A DNA stretch of 64,000 bases, from the NCBI RefSeq assembly GCF_044797955.1, contig NZ_CP085211.1:2046001-2110000 (forward strand). The letters run 5' to 3'. The notes under the pieces are model-generated. The model was not told where the DNA came from and ran no database searches. It was given only the letters and a program-made list of their open reading frames with translations. This DNA comes from Idiomarina seosinensis_A. GTDB lineage: Bacteria > Pseudomonadota > Gammaproteobacteria > Enterobacterales > Alteromonadaceae. A program made the position numbers and the translations under genes. Shown here piece after piece: positions 25,612 to 34,110 of the stretch (the stretch's first letter is position 1; the number at the start of each line of letters is the position of its first letter).

Positions 25612-27363
25612 TTAACCACCAAACAGGCGGCCTTTTAATTTGTCTTTTAGGCTATCCTGCAATTTTGCTTTTAGCAGCTCTTCCAGTTGCCCCTCAAAAT
25701 TATCAGCTCGCTGATTTAACTGGCCGATGTTATCCAGTAACGCCGTTTGTGACTGCAGTTGTTGTTGTACTCTGGACTCTAAATCAGCTTTTATTTCATC
25801 CAGCTTCCCTTGTGCCTCGGCCAGCGCGCTATCGCCTAGTAACTGCGCCAGCTGCTGATCAAGGTCCGAGCTAAGGCTCAGCCGCGGGCTAAGCATACTA
25901 CCCGACAAGTCGGTGTTTATGTCCAGTCGATTCAACTGCTCTAACGCAGTAGCAACAGCCTGTGTGATCTTGCTGCCGCCGCTGGCAGTCATCTTTAAAT
26001 CCAGCATGCGTATAATTGCATCACCGTCCAGCTGGTTTTCCCGCACCAGCACGGTACCATCACTGTCCAGCAGCGCTGAGGCAATAGACGCTGTTAGTTC
26101 GCTAGAATCACTTAAACCAAGGTTTGTTAAGTTTGCCCCTTTTAATTGCCATTGTTGTTTTGCATCAATGCCCGAAGCTAACAGCGACAATTGCCCGTTT
26201 AAATTAAAGGCTTCCCACAAGTCGCTGTTATCAACTCGCGCTTGATAGGTGGTCGGCTGGCCAAGCAGATCATGCTGGTGGGTAATATTTTGCCAGTTTA
26301 CAGCCACCTCATTGTCGCCCAGCAAAATTTGCGTATTCGCTTTTTTTATCCAGAATTCCGGCGGTGCGTCATCTTCAACAAAGGAGAGGCTTTCACCCTG
26401 GCCCCTGACTTTTTTTACGGTTTCGGTATTGGCTGAGCGAGCTAACATTGGCGCTAATTGATCATAAGCAAGTAGTAAATACTCACTCCATTGGCGCGCT
26501 TTCTGGCCTAACAAAAGTCCGGTCACGTTTTTAAGGCCGACCTCATTAAGCTGGAAATATTCTCGGATCCGCTCGATATCCTTTGCCGGTGCCTGCCGCA
26601 GCTGCTCTACCTGCTGTTGCAGCACCGTTCTGGACTCACTTAACTGCTCACGCATCGCCTCGATAGCTTGTTTATCCTCCCGGATCCGCTCTTTCAGCTG
26701 TTCCAGCTTGTCTCTGCGGGCAGCTATATCAGTTAAGCCCTCTACATCACCTTCGGTCAGCGCTTTTATGCGCTGTTGGTAATCGGCAATTTTTTCTTTA
26801 TCCGGGAGTGCCTCCCGTGCCTGCTGAAATTCATCCCGCTGCTTGCCTAACGCTGTTTGTGCCTGTTCGGCAACCTGGTCTGTCGTTAAGCCGACCTGGT
26901 CGATAATTTCATCTTTACCCGGCAGGGACACTTTTAATTTTTGCCAGTTTGTTGCTGCCCAATCTTTGACATCCTGTTTATCGGGTACAACGTAAACCTC
27001 GCCTTCACCGCCTGTCCGCTCTTGATCAACGCGAACGCCAAGTACATCCAGTTGAGCAATGTGTATCCGCCCAAGCAATAACTGCGCAGCGGAAACATCG
27101 GCGCTTAGTTTATCCAGTTGCACCTGATTATGCGTCGGCTTGGCGGGGTCAGTTGCCTCTACATCGTAGGCCATCAGTGTCAGTGGCGACCAACGGTGCT
27201 CGACACGCTCGATGTTCACTTCCGCGCCATGCAAACGCCCTAAGGTGTATTGCAGAGAAACTTTTAATAAAGAATCAAGGAATAACCAGGAAACTAACAC
27301 CAGCACCCCAATGATAATGCCAAATGCAGCCAGCCCACGCCAACGCAGAATACTTCGTTTCAT
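25612..27363 (-). CDS. TIGR03545 family protein
   Basis: A 583-aa protein of unknown function. One N-terminal membrane helix (about 11-30, LAAFGIIIGVLVLVSWLFLD) is followed by an AsmA-like start (SLQYTLGRLHGAEVNIERVE) and a long coiled-coil-rich stretch (about 190-275, with RIREDKQAIEAMREQLSES). The C-terminal region includes GDAIIRMLDLKMTASGGSKI. This matches my memory of TIGR03545, always paired with TIGR03546. The true start is ATG 27363, preceded by GGGGGTAAGC; the open frame further upstream lies inside the partner gene. It is likely periplasm-facing and lipid- or envelope-related by analogy with AsmA proteins. Confidence 0.85.
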   Translation of the reverse strand: MKRSILRWRGLAAFGIIIGVLVLVSWLFLDSLLKVSLQYTLGRLHGAEVNIERVEHRWSPLTLMAYDVEATDPAKPTHNQVQLDKLSADVSAAQLLLGRIHIAQLDVLGVRVDQERTGGEGEVYVVPDKQDVKDWAATNWQKLKVSLPGKDEIIDQVGLTTDQVAEQAQTALGKQRDEFQQAREALPDKEKIADYQQRIKALTEGDVEGLTDIAARRDKLEQLKERIREDKQAIEAMREQLSESRTVLQQQVEQLRQAPAKDIERIREYFQLNEVGLKNVTGLLLGQKARQWSEYLLLAYDQLAPMLARSANTETVKKVRGQGESLSFVEDDAPPEFWIKKANTQILLGDNEVAVNWQNITHQHDLLGQPTTYQARVDNSDLWEAFNLNGQLSLLASGIDAKQQWQLKGANLTNLGLSDSSELTASIASALLDSDGTVLVRENQLDGDAIIRMLDLKMTASGGSKITQAVATALEQLNRLDINTDLSGSMLSPRLSLSSDLDQQLAQLLGDSALAEAQGKLDEIKADLESRVQQQLQSQTALLDNIGQLNQRADNFEGQLEELLKAKLQDSLKDKLKGRLFGG

Positions 27364-27365
27364 GC

Positions 27366-27872
27366 TTACCCCCGTAAATCCATATACAATCGCCAAAAGC
27401 GAGTGCCGCGAATCAGCTGCACAACTTTTAGCTTTAATAAACGTGCCTGAATTTTTTTGCGATAATTGCTGATGATAAGATAGCTCAACACCGCTACTAC
27501 CGGGCTTAGCAAAATACTGACGACTAAACTGCCCATGGTAATGGTATGGTAAAACTGCGATACACGCCCAAGCGCCGTTGCATACATTGCCTCGTAAATA
27601 CCCTGCCAACTTTGCGCATTTAACAGGCTAAGACCAATCTGATGAAAGAAGGGATCCAGTAAATAAGCAACGCCCGAGAAAATTACAAAAGACAGAATAA
27701 ACAACGATAAATTAACCCGGAAAATAAGTGCTGCCAGCAGTATCAGAAGATTATGCAGACGCCATAATGGGGTCAGGCCTAATATCATACCCAGTACCAT
27801 CGCCATCGCTAAGGCCCAGGGGCTGGTTTCCGAATTCAGCGCTTTCAACATTTTGGCCAAAAACGTCAACAT
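27366..27872 (-). CDS. TIGR03546 family membrane protein
   Basis: A 168-aa inner-membrane protein with about four hydrophobic helices. It begins MLTFLAKMLKALNSETSPWA and contains GMILGLTPLWRLHNLLILL and FSGVAYLLDPFFHQIG, the DUF2062-like pattern of TIGR03546. It is followed after 2 nt by TIGR03545, its constant partner in gammaproteobacteria, so they form a two-gene operon. Function unknown. Confidence 0.87.
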   Translation of the reverse strand: MLTFLAKMLKALNSETSPWALAMAMVLGMILGLTPLWRLHNLLILLAALIFRVNLSLFILSFVIFSGVAYLLDPFFHQIGLSLLNAQSWQGIYEAMYATALGRVSQFYHTITMGSLVVSILLSPVVAVLSYLIISNYRKKIQARLLKLKVVQLIRGTRFWRLYMDLRG

Positions 27873-27958
27873 AAGTCATGCTCCTTGTCTTTATTCCTGC
27901 TTCTAATATAGTGTCGGTTGGGCCTTTTCCGCAAACTAAGCCATCAACGAGCAACAGG

Positions 27959-28426
27959 ATGAGTAATCAATTAGCCGTAAGGAAAGCCAGAGTTAGTGAT
28001 CTGGATAATTTAACCGCATTAGAGCAGCGCACGTTTGACTATAGCCGTATCAGCCGACGTAACTTTCGCCGCTTAATTCAGTCATCCAGCGTTAATTTCT
28101 GGGTCATCACTGAAGGCCAAAAGCTGATAACCTACGCCATAACACTAGCTCGTAAAAACAGTCGTTTCTGGCGCATATACTCCATTGCCGTCGACAGTCA
28201 GCATCGTAACCGGGGTCTGGCAAGAGCTATGCTTGAACACATCATTACCGAAGCTAAAAAAGACCAGCGTCAGGGGCTGACCTTAGAAGTCAAGGTGGAT
28301 AATATTGTAGCAATAAAACTTTATCAGTATTACGACTTCGAAACGGTCGATCTTTTACCTGACTATTACGATGATGGTACTGACGGTTTTAAAATGCGCC
28401 TTACTTTTTATCCGGAAAATCACTAA
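27959..28426 (+). CDS. RimI-like GNAT acetyltransferase
   Basis: A 155-aa GNAT N-acetyltransferase. Core motif: IYSIAVDSQHRNRGLARAML, containing the acetyl-CoA pyrophosphate loop HRNRGLA. It is followed by LTLEVKVDNIVAIKLYQYYD, the RimI-like alpha4/beta7 region. The start at 27959 (MSNQLAVRKARVSD) aligns with the family; upstream open frame is ignored. The 3' end overlaps the convergent glycerophosphodiesterase gene by 26 nt. The substrate, protein N-terminus or small amine, is not known. Confidence 0.88.
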   Translation: MSNQLAVRKARVSDLDNLTALEQRTFDYSRISRRNFRRLIQSSSVNFWVITEGQKLITYAITLARKNSRFWRIYSIAVDSQHRNRGLARAMLEHIITEAKKDQRQGLTLEVKVDNIVAIKLYQYYDFETVDLLPDYYDDGTDGFKMRLTFYPENH

Positions 28427-29426
28427 AGGCACCTGTCACGCCCGCTTTTTTTAGCCAATCACGTAACTGCTTCAGAGACGTTACCCCGGCAGGTAACTGG
28501 TCATCGCGTAGTGTGTAAACAAAGACATTTAAGTTAGTCCGCTTAGCATGCGTCAGTATGTCTGACCATTGCGGTTGGTTGTCCTCGACGCCTGTTAGCA
28601 AATGATTGAGCCAAACACCTACATTGTCAGCATAGGCCGATAAAGATTCCATCCCCGCATAGGTTCTCAGTGAATCATAGTCAACTCCTGACTCGTTCCA
28701 GCTATTATCCGCAATCAGTTGTACTAGCGGATAATCGATATGGAACTCTCGCTTTAAACGCCGCAAAGTTTCCGGGTCAAAGGACTGTAAATAAATTTTG
28801 GTCGGGGCCTCACCGTCCTTGTAGCCCTGTTCTTTCAAAACCTCAACGACGGCGGCAGTCGCATCGTAATCCTGACCGTGATACCAGCGCGGTGCTTTAA
28901 TTTCGATGTACACACCGATATTCTTATTGCGGGTGCGATTTAACTGCTTAATTAGGCTAATTGACTCAGCCAGAGTCTGTATCGGAAAGACCAGCGAGCT
29001 GGGTTGAAAACGGTCCGGATACCGTAACTCGCCATCACTTTTTGTGCGTGGTTTTAAGCTTAACTGCTTTAGCTCTTTTAACGAAAAATCAACTACGTAA
29101 TAGTGTCCATCGGGCCGCTGACGTGTCGGAAAAACGTCCGCCACATTGGATACCCGGTTAAGGTATAGATCGTGCAGTACCACCGGGATACCATCCCGGC
29201 TAAGCTGCACGTCCTGCTCAATATAATCGACGTCCAGGCCGTGAGCTAATACGGTACTGGCCCGGGTATGCTCTGGCACATAACCCGAGGCCCCGCGATG
29301 TGCAACATCGATAAACGTAGGAACCGTAATCGTTTCCATGTTTTCTACTGCTGTTGTATTCTGCGCGAAAGCAGTACTGAACCAACACAGAATACTTAAT
29401 GCAAAACCACAGCGAAAAGCAGTCAT
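28401..29426 (-). CDS. glpQ: Secreted glycerophosphodiester phosphodiesterase
   Basis: A 341-aa enzyme that cleaves glycerophosphodiesters to glycerol 3-phosphate and an alcohol in the periplasm. The signal peptide is MTAFRCGFALSILCWFSTAF. Catalytic and metal residues are in DVAHRGASGYVPEHT, YIEQDVQLSRDGIPVVLHD and VYIEIKAPRWY. ATG 29426 is chosen because GGGGGAAGG precedes it; an ATG 7 codons upstream lacks a ribosome site. Length and layout match GlpQ (about 358 aa), including the TRQRPDGHYYVVDFSLKELK segment. It is downstream of a PLP enzyme gene on the same strand. Confidence 0.92.
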   Translation of the reverse strand: MTAFRCGFALSILCWFSTAFAQNTTAVENMETITVPTFIDVAHRGASGYVPEHTRASTVLAHGLDVDYIEQDVQLSRDGIPVVLHDLYLNRVSNVADVFPTRQRPDGHYYVVDFSLKELKQLSLKPRTKSDGELRYPDRFQPSSLVFPIQTLAESISLIKQLNRTRNKNIGVYIEIKAPRWYHGQDYDATAAVVEVLKEQGYKDGEAPTKIYLQSFDPETLRRLKREFHIDYPLVQLIADNSWNESGVDYDSLRTYAGMESLSAYADNVGVWLNHLLTGVEDNQPQWSDILTHAKRTNLNVFVYTLRDDQLPAGVTSLKQLRDWLKKAGVTGAFSDFPDKK

Positions 29427-29450
29427 CCTTCCCCCGTTACGATTCATCGG

Positions 29451-30503
29451 TTAATCGCACGACCAGTTTGTTTTAATCACCTTATCACCTAAATTCTGAT
29501 AGCGCTCGAGCAAATCTGCTATCGACTCTGGTTCCGGTGCTAAATTTTTTGCCTGCAGGTAAGTTTCGTTATAAAGCTTGCTGGCCGAGCGCTCACCCAG
29601 ATCACAGGCAAAGGTGACAATACGCTGACCTTTACCTTTTTTTATCGCCGCAGCCACTGAAGCAGCGACATTGAGGGCTGAACTGCTGCCTAACACGATA
29701 CCGTCCTGTTCTTTAACGTAACGCGAAATGGTAATTAAATCCTGGTCCGGTAAATTAACGGCGTGATCAATGGTCGCTTGTTTAAAGTTTTCAACCAGCC
29801 TCATAATACCGATTCCCTCGGTCATCGAGCTACCACTGGAAACGTATTCTCCCGTTTTTAAAAACTGAAAAATACCCGAACCATCGGGATCAGCGAGCCA
29901 AACATCGATGTGCTTGTCCTGTTGCTTTAAAAACTTAGAGTTACCACCAATAGTTCCGCCGGTACCCGCTACCGAAACAAAGGTATCGATGCGGCTTTGC
30001 ATTTGTTCCCATATCTCGGGCGCTGTGTGCTGGTAGTGCGCGTCAGCATTACTGGTATTTTCAAACTGATTTGCCCACCAACAATCATTACGCTGTTCAG
30101 CAATACGCCGGGCGGTGTGATAAAAGTGATGTTCGTTTTTAAAAGGAACAGGATCAACCGCCAACACCTCTCCGCCATGCAGGCTGATCATACGTTGCTT
30201 TTCCGGTGCCTGATCGTTGGGCATCACAGCCAGCATATTCATACCGTATGATTTTGCGACCAAAGCCAGACCAATACCGGTATTACCCGCGGTCCCCTCG
30301 ATAACGGTCATGCCAGACTCTAACTCGCCCCGTTTCATCGCATCTTCAATCAGTTGTTTTGCTGCCCGGTCTTTAATGGAGCCGCCAGGGTTTTGAAATT
30401 CACACTTCAGATAAATTTCACAACCCGTTAACCTCGATAACGATGGTATTAACAGCAAATCGGTCTGGCCGATTAAATCGCTCATTCGTTGCCCAGTTCT
30501 CAT
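29451..30503 (-). CDS. PLP-dependent cysteine synthase family enzyme
   Basis: A 350-aa fold-type II PLP enzyme related to CysK/CysM and cystathionine beta-synthase. The PLP lysine is in NPGGSIKDRAA (Lys44), the substrate loop is EGTAGNTGIGLALVA, and the phosphate loop is VSVAGTGGTIGG. The loop reads GTAGNTG rather than the TSGNTG of CysK, so amino-acid specificity may differ. It also carries a C-terminal extension of about 40 residues beyond the fold (EPESIADLLERYQNLGDKVI). GAGG lies 6 nt before ATG 30503. It may make cysteine from O-acetylserine or act on another beta-substituted alanine. Confidence 0.88.
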   Translation of the reverse strand: MRTGQRMSDLIGQTDLLLIPSLSRLTGCEIYLKCEFQNPGGSIKDRAAKQLIEDAMKRGELESGMTVIEGTAGNTGIGLALVAKSYGMNMLAVMPNDQAPEKQRMISLHGGEVLAVDPVPFKNEHHFYHTARRIAEQRNDCWWANQFENTSNADAHYQHTAPEIWEQMQSRIDTFVSVAGTGGTIGGNSKFLKQQDKHIDVWLADPDGSGIFQFLKTGEYVSSGSSMTEGIGIMRLVENFKQATIDHAVNLPDQDLITISRYVKEQDGIVLGSSSALNVAASVAAAIKKGKGQRIVTFACDLGERSASKLYNETYLQAKNLAPEPESIADLLERYQNLGDKVIKTNWSCD

Positions 30504-30598
30504 TAGCGTCCTCAATATTACTGATTTAGGCTCAATAGTATCTCGTCACTGTGCAATAGGTGCAACTGAGATCACTGTATTGTCTACTCGCCAGCTTC

Positions 30599-30627
30599 TT
30601 GATAGTTTACTAAGCTAGTTTCATATT
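30599..30627 (+). promoter_or_regulatory. Putative promoter of cfa
   Basis: TTGATA at 30599-30604 and CATATT at 30622-30627 are spaced 17 bp apart, 27 bp before the cfa start. The -10 is a modest match, so this is a tentative call. Confidence 0.35.
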
Positions 30628-30653
30628 CAGAATCGAGCAACAGGGATTTGACG

Positions 30654-31769
30654 ATGGCAACTTCAAAAGCCTATGCAGAGGAACTACTGCGCCGAGCGGA
30701 TATCCGCCTTAACGGCGACCGCCCGTGGGACATGCAGGTCCACGATGAAAGCGTCTTTGACCAGGCACTATCACGCGGTAATCTAGGTTTAGGAGAGAGT
30801 TACATGGCCGGGCTCTGGGACTGCCCGGCGTTGGATCAATTTTTTTACCGCTTACTGCGCTCCGGTATTCAGGATGAAGTGAACCCCGCACGACTCATTT
30901 TTCACTCACTGAAAGCCCGGGTGTTTAATCTTCAGGACTCCGAACGCGCCTGGAAAGTAGGCCAGCACCACTATGATATTGGTAACGAGCTTTACCAACG
31001 AATGCTGGACGAGCGGATGGTTTATACCTGCGGCTACTGGCGCAACGCTGATAACCTCGATCAGGCGCAGCGGGATAAGCTGGAGCTTAGCTGCCAAAAA
31101 CTTCAGCTTAAACCGGGGATGCGAGTTCTGGATATCGGCTGCGGCTGGGGCAGTTTCATGCAGTACGCTGCCGAGAACTATCAAGTCGAATGTGTGGGTG
31201 TGACCATTTCTAAAGAGCAGGTTAATATGGGAAATCAGCGCTGCGAAGGGTTACCGGTTGAATTTCGGTTGCAGGATTACCGCGATCTGGACGAAAAGTT
31301 TGACCGCATCATCAGCCTGGGCATGTTCGAGCATGTTGGGCAGAAAAACTATGACGATTACATGACTGTTGCCCGGCGCTGCTTAAAAGACGACGGTCTG
31401 TTTTTACTTCACACCATTGGTAAAAATGTCACCGATACGGCGGCCGACCCCTGGATTAGCCGGTACATCTTCCCTAACGGTGAAGTGCCGTCGATTTCGC
31501 AGATTGGTAAAGCTATAGAGGATTGCTTTGTGGCAGAAGATCTGCATAATTTCGGCGCTGATTACGATAAAACACTGATGGCCTGGTTTGATAACTTCGA
31601 TCAGGCCTGGCCAGATTTACAATCGCAATTCGACACCCAATTTTACCGGATGTGGAAATATTACCTACTGTCCTGCGCCGGCGCCTTTCGGTCCCGAGAC
31701 ATCCAGCTATGGCAGTGGGTTTTATCACCCGAAGGGATAGAAGGGGGCTATCAGCGCCCCTTTAAATAG
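30654..31769 (+). CDS. cfa: Cyclopropane-fatty-acyl-phospholipid synthase
   Basis: Cfa transfers a methylene group from S-adenosylmethionine to double bonds of membrane phospholipid acyl chains. The 371-aa protein (E. coli 382) shows WDMQVHDESVFDQALSRGNL, GESYMAGLWDC, AWKVGQHHYDIGNELYQRML, the SAM motif VLDIGCGWGSF, and the catalytic region SLGMFEHVGQKNYDDYM. The C-terminal part is YYLLSCAGAFRSRDIQLWQW. ATG 30654 with AGGGA upstream is preferred to a TTG two codons earlier. It ends exactly where the convergent AI-2E gene ends (31769/31770). Confidence 0.97.
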   Translation: MATSKAYAEELLRRADIRLNGDRPWDMQVHDESVFDQALSRGNLGLGESYMAGLWDCPALDQFFYRLLRSGIQDEVNPARLIFHSLKARVFNLQDSERAWKVGQHHYDIGNELYQRMLDERMVYTCGYWRNADNLDQAQRDKLELSCQKLQLKPGMRVLDIGCGWGSFMQYAAENYQVECVGVTISKEQVNMGNQRCEGLPVEFRLQDYRDLDEKFDRIISLGMFEHVGQKNYDDYMTVARRCLKDDGLFLLHTIGKNVTDTAADPWISRYIFPNGEVPSISQIGKAIEDCFVAEDLHNFGADYDKTLMAWFDNFDQAWPDLQSQFDTQFYRMWKYYLLSCAGAFRSRDIQLWQWVLSPEGIEGGYQRPFK

Positions 31770-32816
31770 CTAGTCAGCGGTATTAAATTCCCGCATAAAA
31801 ATTGCCCAGAAGGCCATAAACAGGGCTGCTACCAGTGGCCCTACAACAAACCCCGTTATACCAAACAACGTTAAACCACCTAATGTTGAGAATAACACCA
31901 CATAGTCCGGGATTTTAGTATCACGGCCGACCAGTATCGGCCGTAAAATATTGTCGGCCAGACCGATCACTATCGCACCGAAGGCGATCAGTATCAGCCC
32001 TTTCCAGATACTACCCATAGCTAACAGATAAACGGCCACAGGCAGCCACAGTAAACCGGCACCAATCGCCGGTATTAATGATAAAAAGGCCATCACGACG
32101 CCCCATAGCAGAGCGCCCGGCAACCCCAGCAACGCAAAAATCAGTCCGCCTAAAGCTCCCTGTATAGCGGCTACAACAATATTGCCTTTTACGGTTGCGC
32201 GGGCAACCTCAGCAAATTTAGCGAACAACTCTCGCTCTCGCTCGTCGCCCAAAGGTAACGCGCGTACCATAAGATCCACCAGCAAGTGGCCATCGCGTAA
32301 CAAAAAGAATGTTAAGTAAACCATCAACGCAACGCTGACCACAAAGCTAAAGGTATTTTGTCCAAAAGAGAGTGCCTGCTGCGCCAGCGTGCGGCTGGCC
32401 GTTACAGCCAGCTCCGATAATTTACTGCGCAGGTTGTCCGTTGATACCCCAAAACGCTCCAGCAATTCGGGAATAAACGGAAAAGCGGTTTCGATTTGTT
32501 GTAAAAACTGACCTGGACGAATCTCCCCGGAATCCAGCTTTTGATAGACCTGGACGCCCTCCTGAACAAAGGAATAAGCAACGCCAAGGACCGGTAAAAC
32601 CACTATGACTACAGCGATAGATAAGGTTAAAAGTGCGGCCCGGTTGGGCTTTTCGCCGATCCATTGCTGCATTTTACGCTGTAACGGATAAAAGATAATG
32701 GCAACGGTACAGGCCCAGAATATCGACATCCAGAAAGGCTTCAGAACCCAGCCAAATGCTAAAGTGACCGCAAGCAGCATGAAAATAAAGGAGCGAATCT
32801 CGAGTTTTTCTTTCAT
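31770..32816 (-). CDS. AI-2E family transporter
   Basis: A 348-aa inner-membrane protein of the AI-2E exporter superfamily (PerM/YdiK/TqsA type), with about eight helices. Seen are FGWVLKPFWMSIFWACTVAI at the N-terminus, a soluble middle region at about 85-145, and GALGGLIFALLGLPGALLWG, SLIPAIGAGLLWLPVAVYLL and GLTLFGITGFVVGPLVAALF. Family members export autoinducer-2 or act as Na+(Li+)/H+ antiporters, and which role applies is not decided by sequence. It is divergent from the ArsR-type regulator and directly convergent with cfa. Confidence 0.9.
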   Translation of the reverse strand: MKEKLEIRSFIFMLLAVTLAFGWVLKPFWMSIFWACTVAIIFYPLQRKMQQWIGEKPNRAALLTLSIAVVIVVLPVLGVAYSFVQEGVQVYQKLDSGEIRPGQFLQQIETAFPFIPELLERFGVSTDNLRSKLSELAVTASRTLAQQALSFGQNTFSFVVSVALMVYLTFFLLRDGHLLVDLMVRALPLGDERERELFAKFAEVARATVKGNIVVAAIQGALGGLIFALLGLPGALLWGVVMAFLSLIPAIGAGLLWLPVAVYLLAMGSIWKGLILIAFGAIVIGLADNILRPILVGRDTKIPDYVVLFSTLGGLTLFGITGFVVGPLVAALFMAFWAIFMREFNTAD

Positions 32817-32941
32817 TACAGAGTCCTTTTTGAAACAAACAATAGCGGTCAGTTTCAGGGTACTTTACTATCAGTGCGCGGCAAGGCACAATTTTTGTTA
32901 TTATAAATGGTCCGTCAACTGAATAAAGAGAAGCATACATC

Positions 32942-33238
32942 ATGAATCCAGAAGTCATGCGATCTTCGTCAACTGAAGCCGCTCGCGTAATGCAGTTACT
33001 ATCGCATCCCGATCGGTTGCTGATTTTGTGTTTGCTTAGCGAAAAAGAATTCAGTGTCGGAGAAATCGAACAGCGCCTTGATTTACAGCAACCAATGTTG
33101 TCCCAGCACCTTAACCGTTTAAGGCAACAAGAGCTTGTCGATACCCGTCGGCAAGGCAAATACATCTACTACCGACTGGCAGACAGTAAGACAGAGCAGG
33201 TTTTAAAACTGCTGTATTCATTGTATTGCCAGCAATAA
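32942..33238 (+). CDS. ArsR-family regulator, BigR/SqrR-like (putative persulfide sensor)
   Basis: A 98-aa winged-helix repressor. The DNA-recognition helix region reads MLSQHLNRLRQQELVDTRR and the wing QGKYIYYRLADS. Two cysteines, Cys30 in RLLILCLL and Cys96 in LLYSLYCQQ, sit exactly where BigR/SqrR/YgaV proteins form a tetrasulfide or disulfide when they sense persulfide. No CxC metal site of ArsR/SmtB is present. The sulfide oxidation genes 6-11 kb downstream (SQR, persulfide dioxygenases, TauE) are the expected regulon. It is divergent from the AI-2E gene. The function is inferred from these two residues and the family pattern. Confidence 0.8.
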   Translation: MNPEVMRSSSTEAARVMQLLSHPDRLLILCLLSEKEFSVGEIEQRLDLQQPMLSQHLNRLRQQELVDTRRQGKYIYYRLADSKTEQVLKLLYSLYCQQ

Positions 33239-33252
33239 ATAAGGCAGCCACT

Positions 33253-33459
33253 ATGAGTGAAAAAGACAACTCGAGAGAACGTGTCTACCAGGTATCCAGC
33301 AACCGCGGCAGCTCGAAACATAAACTGCGCTATGTCGAAGCATCCCTTCCGGCCGACAGAGATTGCCGATTATGTGTTGGCTCACTGGCCGATATTACTG
33401 AACAGCCTAAAGATACTGAACAAGATGATGACGAATCTTCTCCACATGAGGATCAGTAA
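33253..33459 (+). CDS. Small hypothetical protein, 68 aa
   Basis: The frame starts 14 nt after the ArsR-type gene, with AAGGCAG before ATG 33253. It encodes a hydrophilic protein with a basic N-terminal half (YQVSSNRGSSKHKLRYVEAS), one CxxC pair (DCRLCVG) and an acidic tail (TEQDDDESSPHEDQ). The 3' end overlaps convergent chaC by 53 nt. A second frame (33257-33487) is also open, so coding is not certain. I do not recognise it; co-transcription with the persulfide-type regulator is the only clue. Confidence 0.45.
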   Translation: MSEKDNSRERVYQVSSNRGSSKHKLRYVEASLPADRDCRLCVGSLADITEQPKDTEQDDDESSPHEDQ

Positions 33460-33970
33460 CGCCCAGTTCAGCCAGGCCGGTATGTAGCTTCAACAGATAT
33501 TCTGCATTACTTCCGCTTGGACCGCTGGAGCCGGCAATATGACGGGCAATATCAGCTTCGGGTGCTGCTCCCAGAAAAGCCGCATTATCTTCTGTTGCAA
33601 TATAAACTAAGCCCTGGTCCTGCGAGCCATCGTCAAACGACAATGGCGTAAAAAAGCGCAGATAACCGTTTTTTTCGCGGTGGTCCAGGTGCTCAAAAAC
33701 TTCCGGCGTTACCCGATAGGCCATACCAGTACATAGCTCGCCCGGTGTTTCGACTAACGTTAGTACCCGGCCCGGTTTTTCTGGTGTTCCGCGGTGATCA
33801 TGAGAACCCTGCCAAAAACGCCGACTCCAGCCTTCAATAGTTGCTGCTTTGCGTTCCAGGTACGGAAAGTCCACTTTATAAATTAACGAGCCATAGCCAA
33901 ACAGCCAGACTGAGTGATGCTGACTTAAATCCTGACGTTGCTTATTTATCAGTGTTGTATCCTGGGACAT
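33407..33970 (-). CDS. chaC: Glutathione-specific gamma-glutamylcyclotransferase ChaC
   Basis: ChaC cleaves reduced glutathione to 5-oxoproline and Cys-Gly in the cytoplasm. The 187-aa protein has the substrate loop VWLFGYGSLIYKVDFPYLE near residue 20, RRFWQGSHDHRGTPEKPGRV, and the catalytic glutamate in LDHREKNGYLR. Its size is close to ChaC2 and shorter than E. coli ChaC (231 aa). ATG 33970 has AGGAA upstream; an open extension of 58 codons is rejected. It is divergent from the DUF962 operon. In this neighbourhood glutathione turnover may connect to glutathione persulfide chemistry (inference). Confidence 0.93.
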   Translation of the reverse strand: MSQDTTLINKQRQDLSQHHSVWLFGYGSLIYKVDFPYLERKAATIEGWSRRFWQGSHDHRGTPEKPGRVLTLVETPGELCTGMAYRVTPEVFEHLDHREKNGYLRFFTPLSFDDGSQDQGLVYIATEDNAAFLGAAPEADIARHIAGSSGPSGSNAEYLLKLHTGLAELGVTDPHVEKIRHHLVQYL

Positions 33971-34110
33971 TATGATTCCTGTTTGTCGAGTAATGGACAG
34001 CTTGTCTGGGCTAGTCAACGTGCATCGGTTAAGATTGACAGCAACCTGCTTGCATAGCAATCTTACGGATTGACCTGACTGACTGGCACAAATTGTAATG
34101 GAGCATCCCG

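Noticed and set aside
33257..33487. Alternative 76-codon ORF overlapping the small gene after the ArsR regulator
   Set aside because: GTG start without its own ribosome site; the 33253 frame has a better site and spacing.
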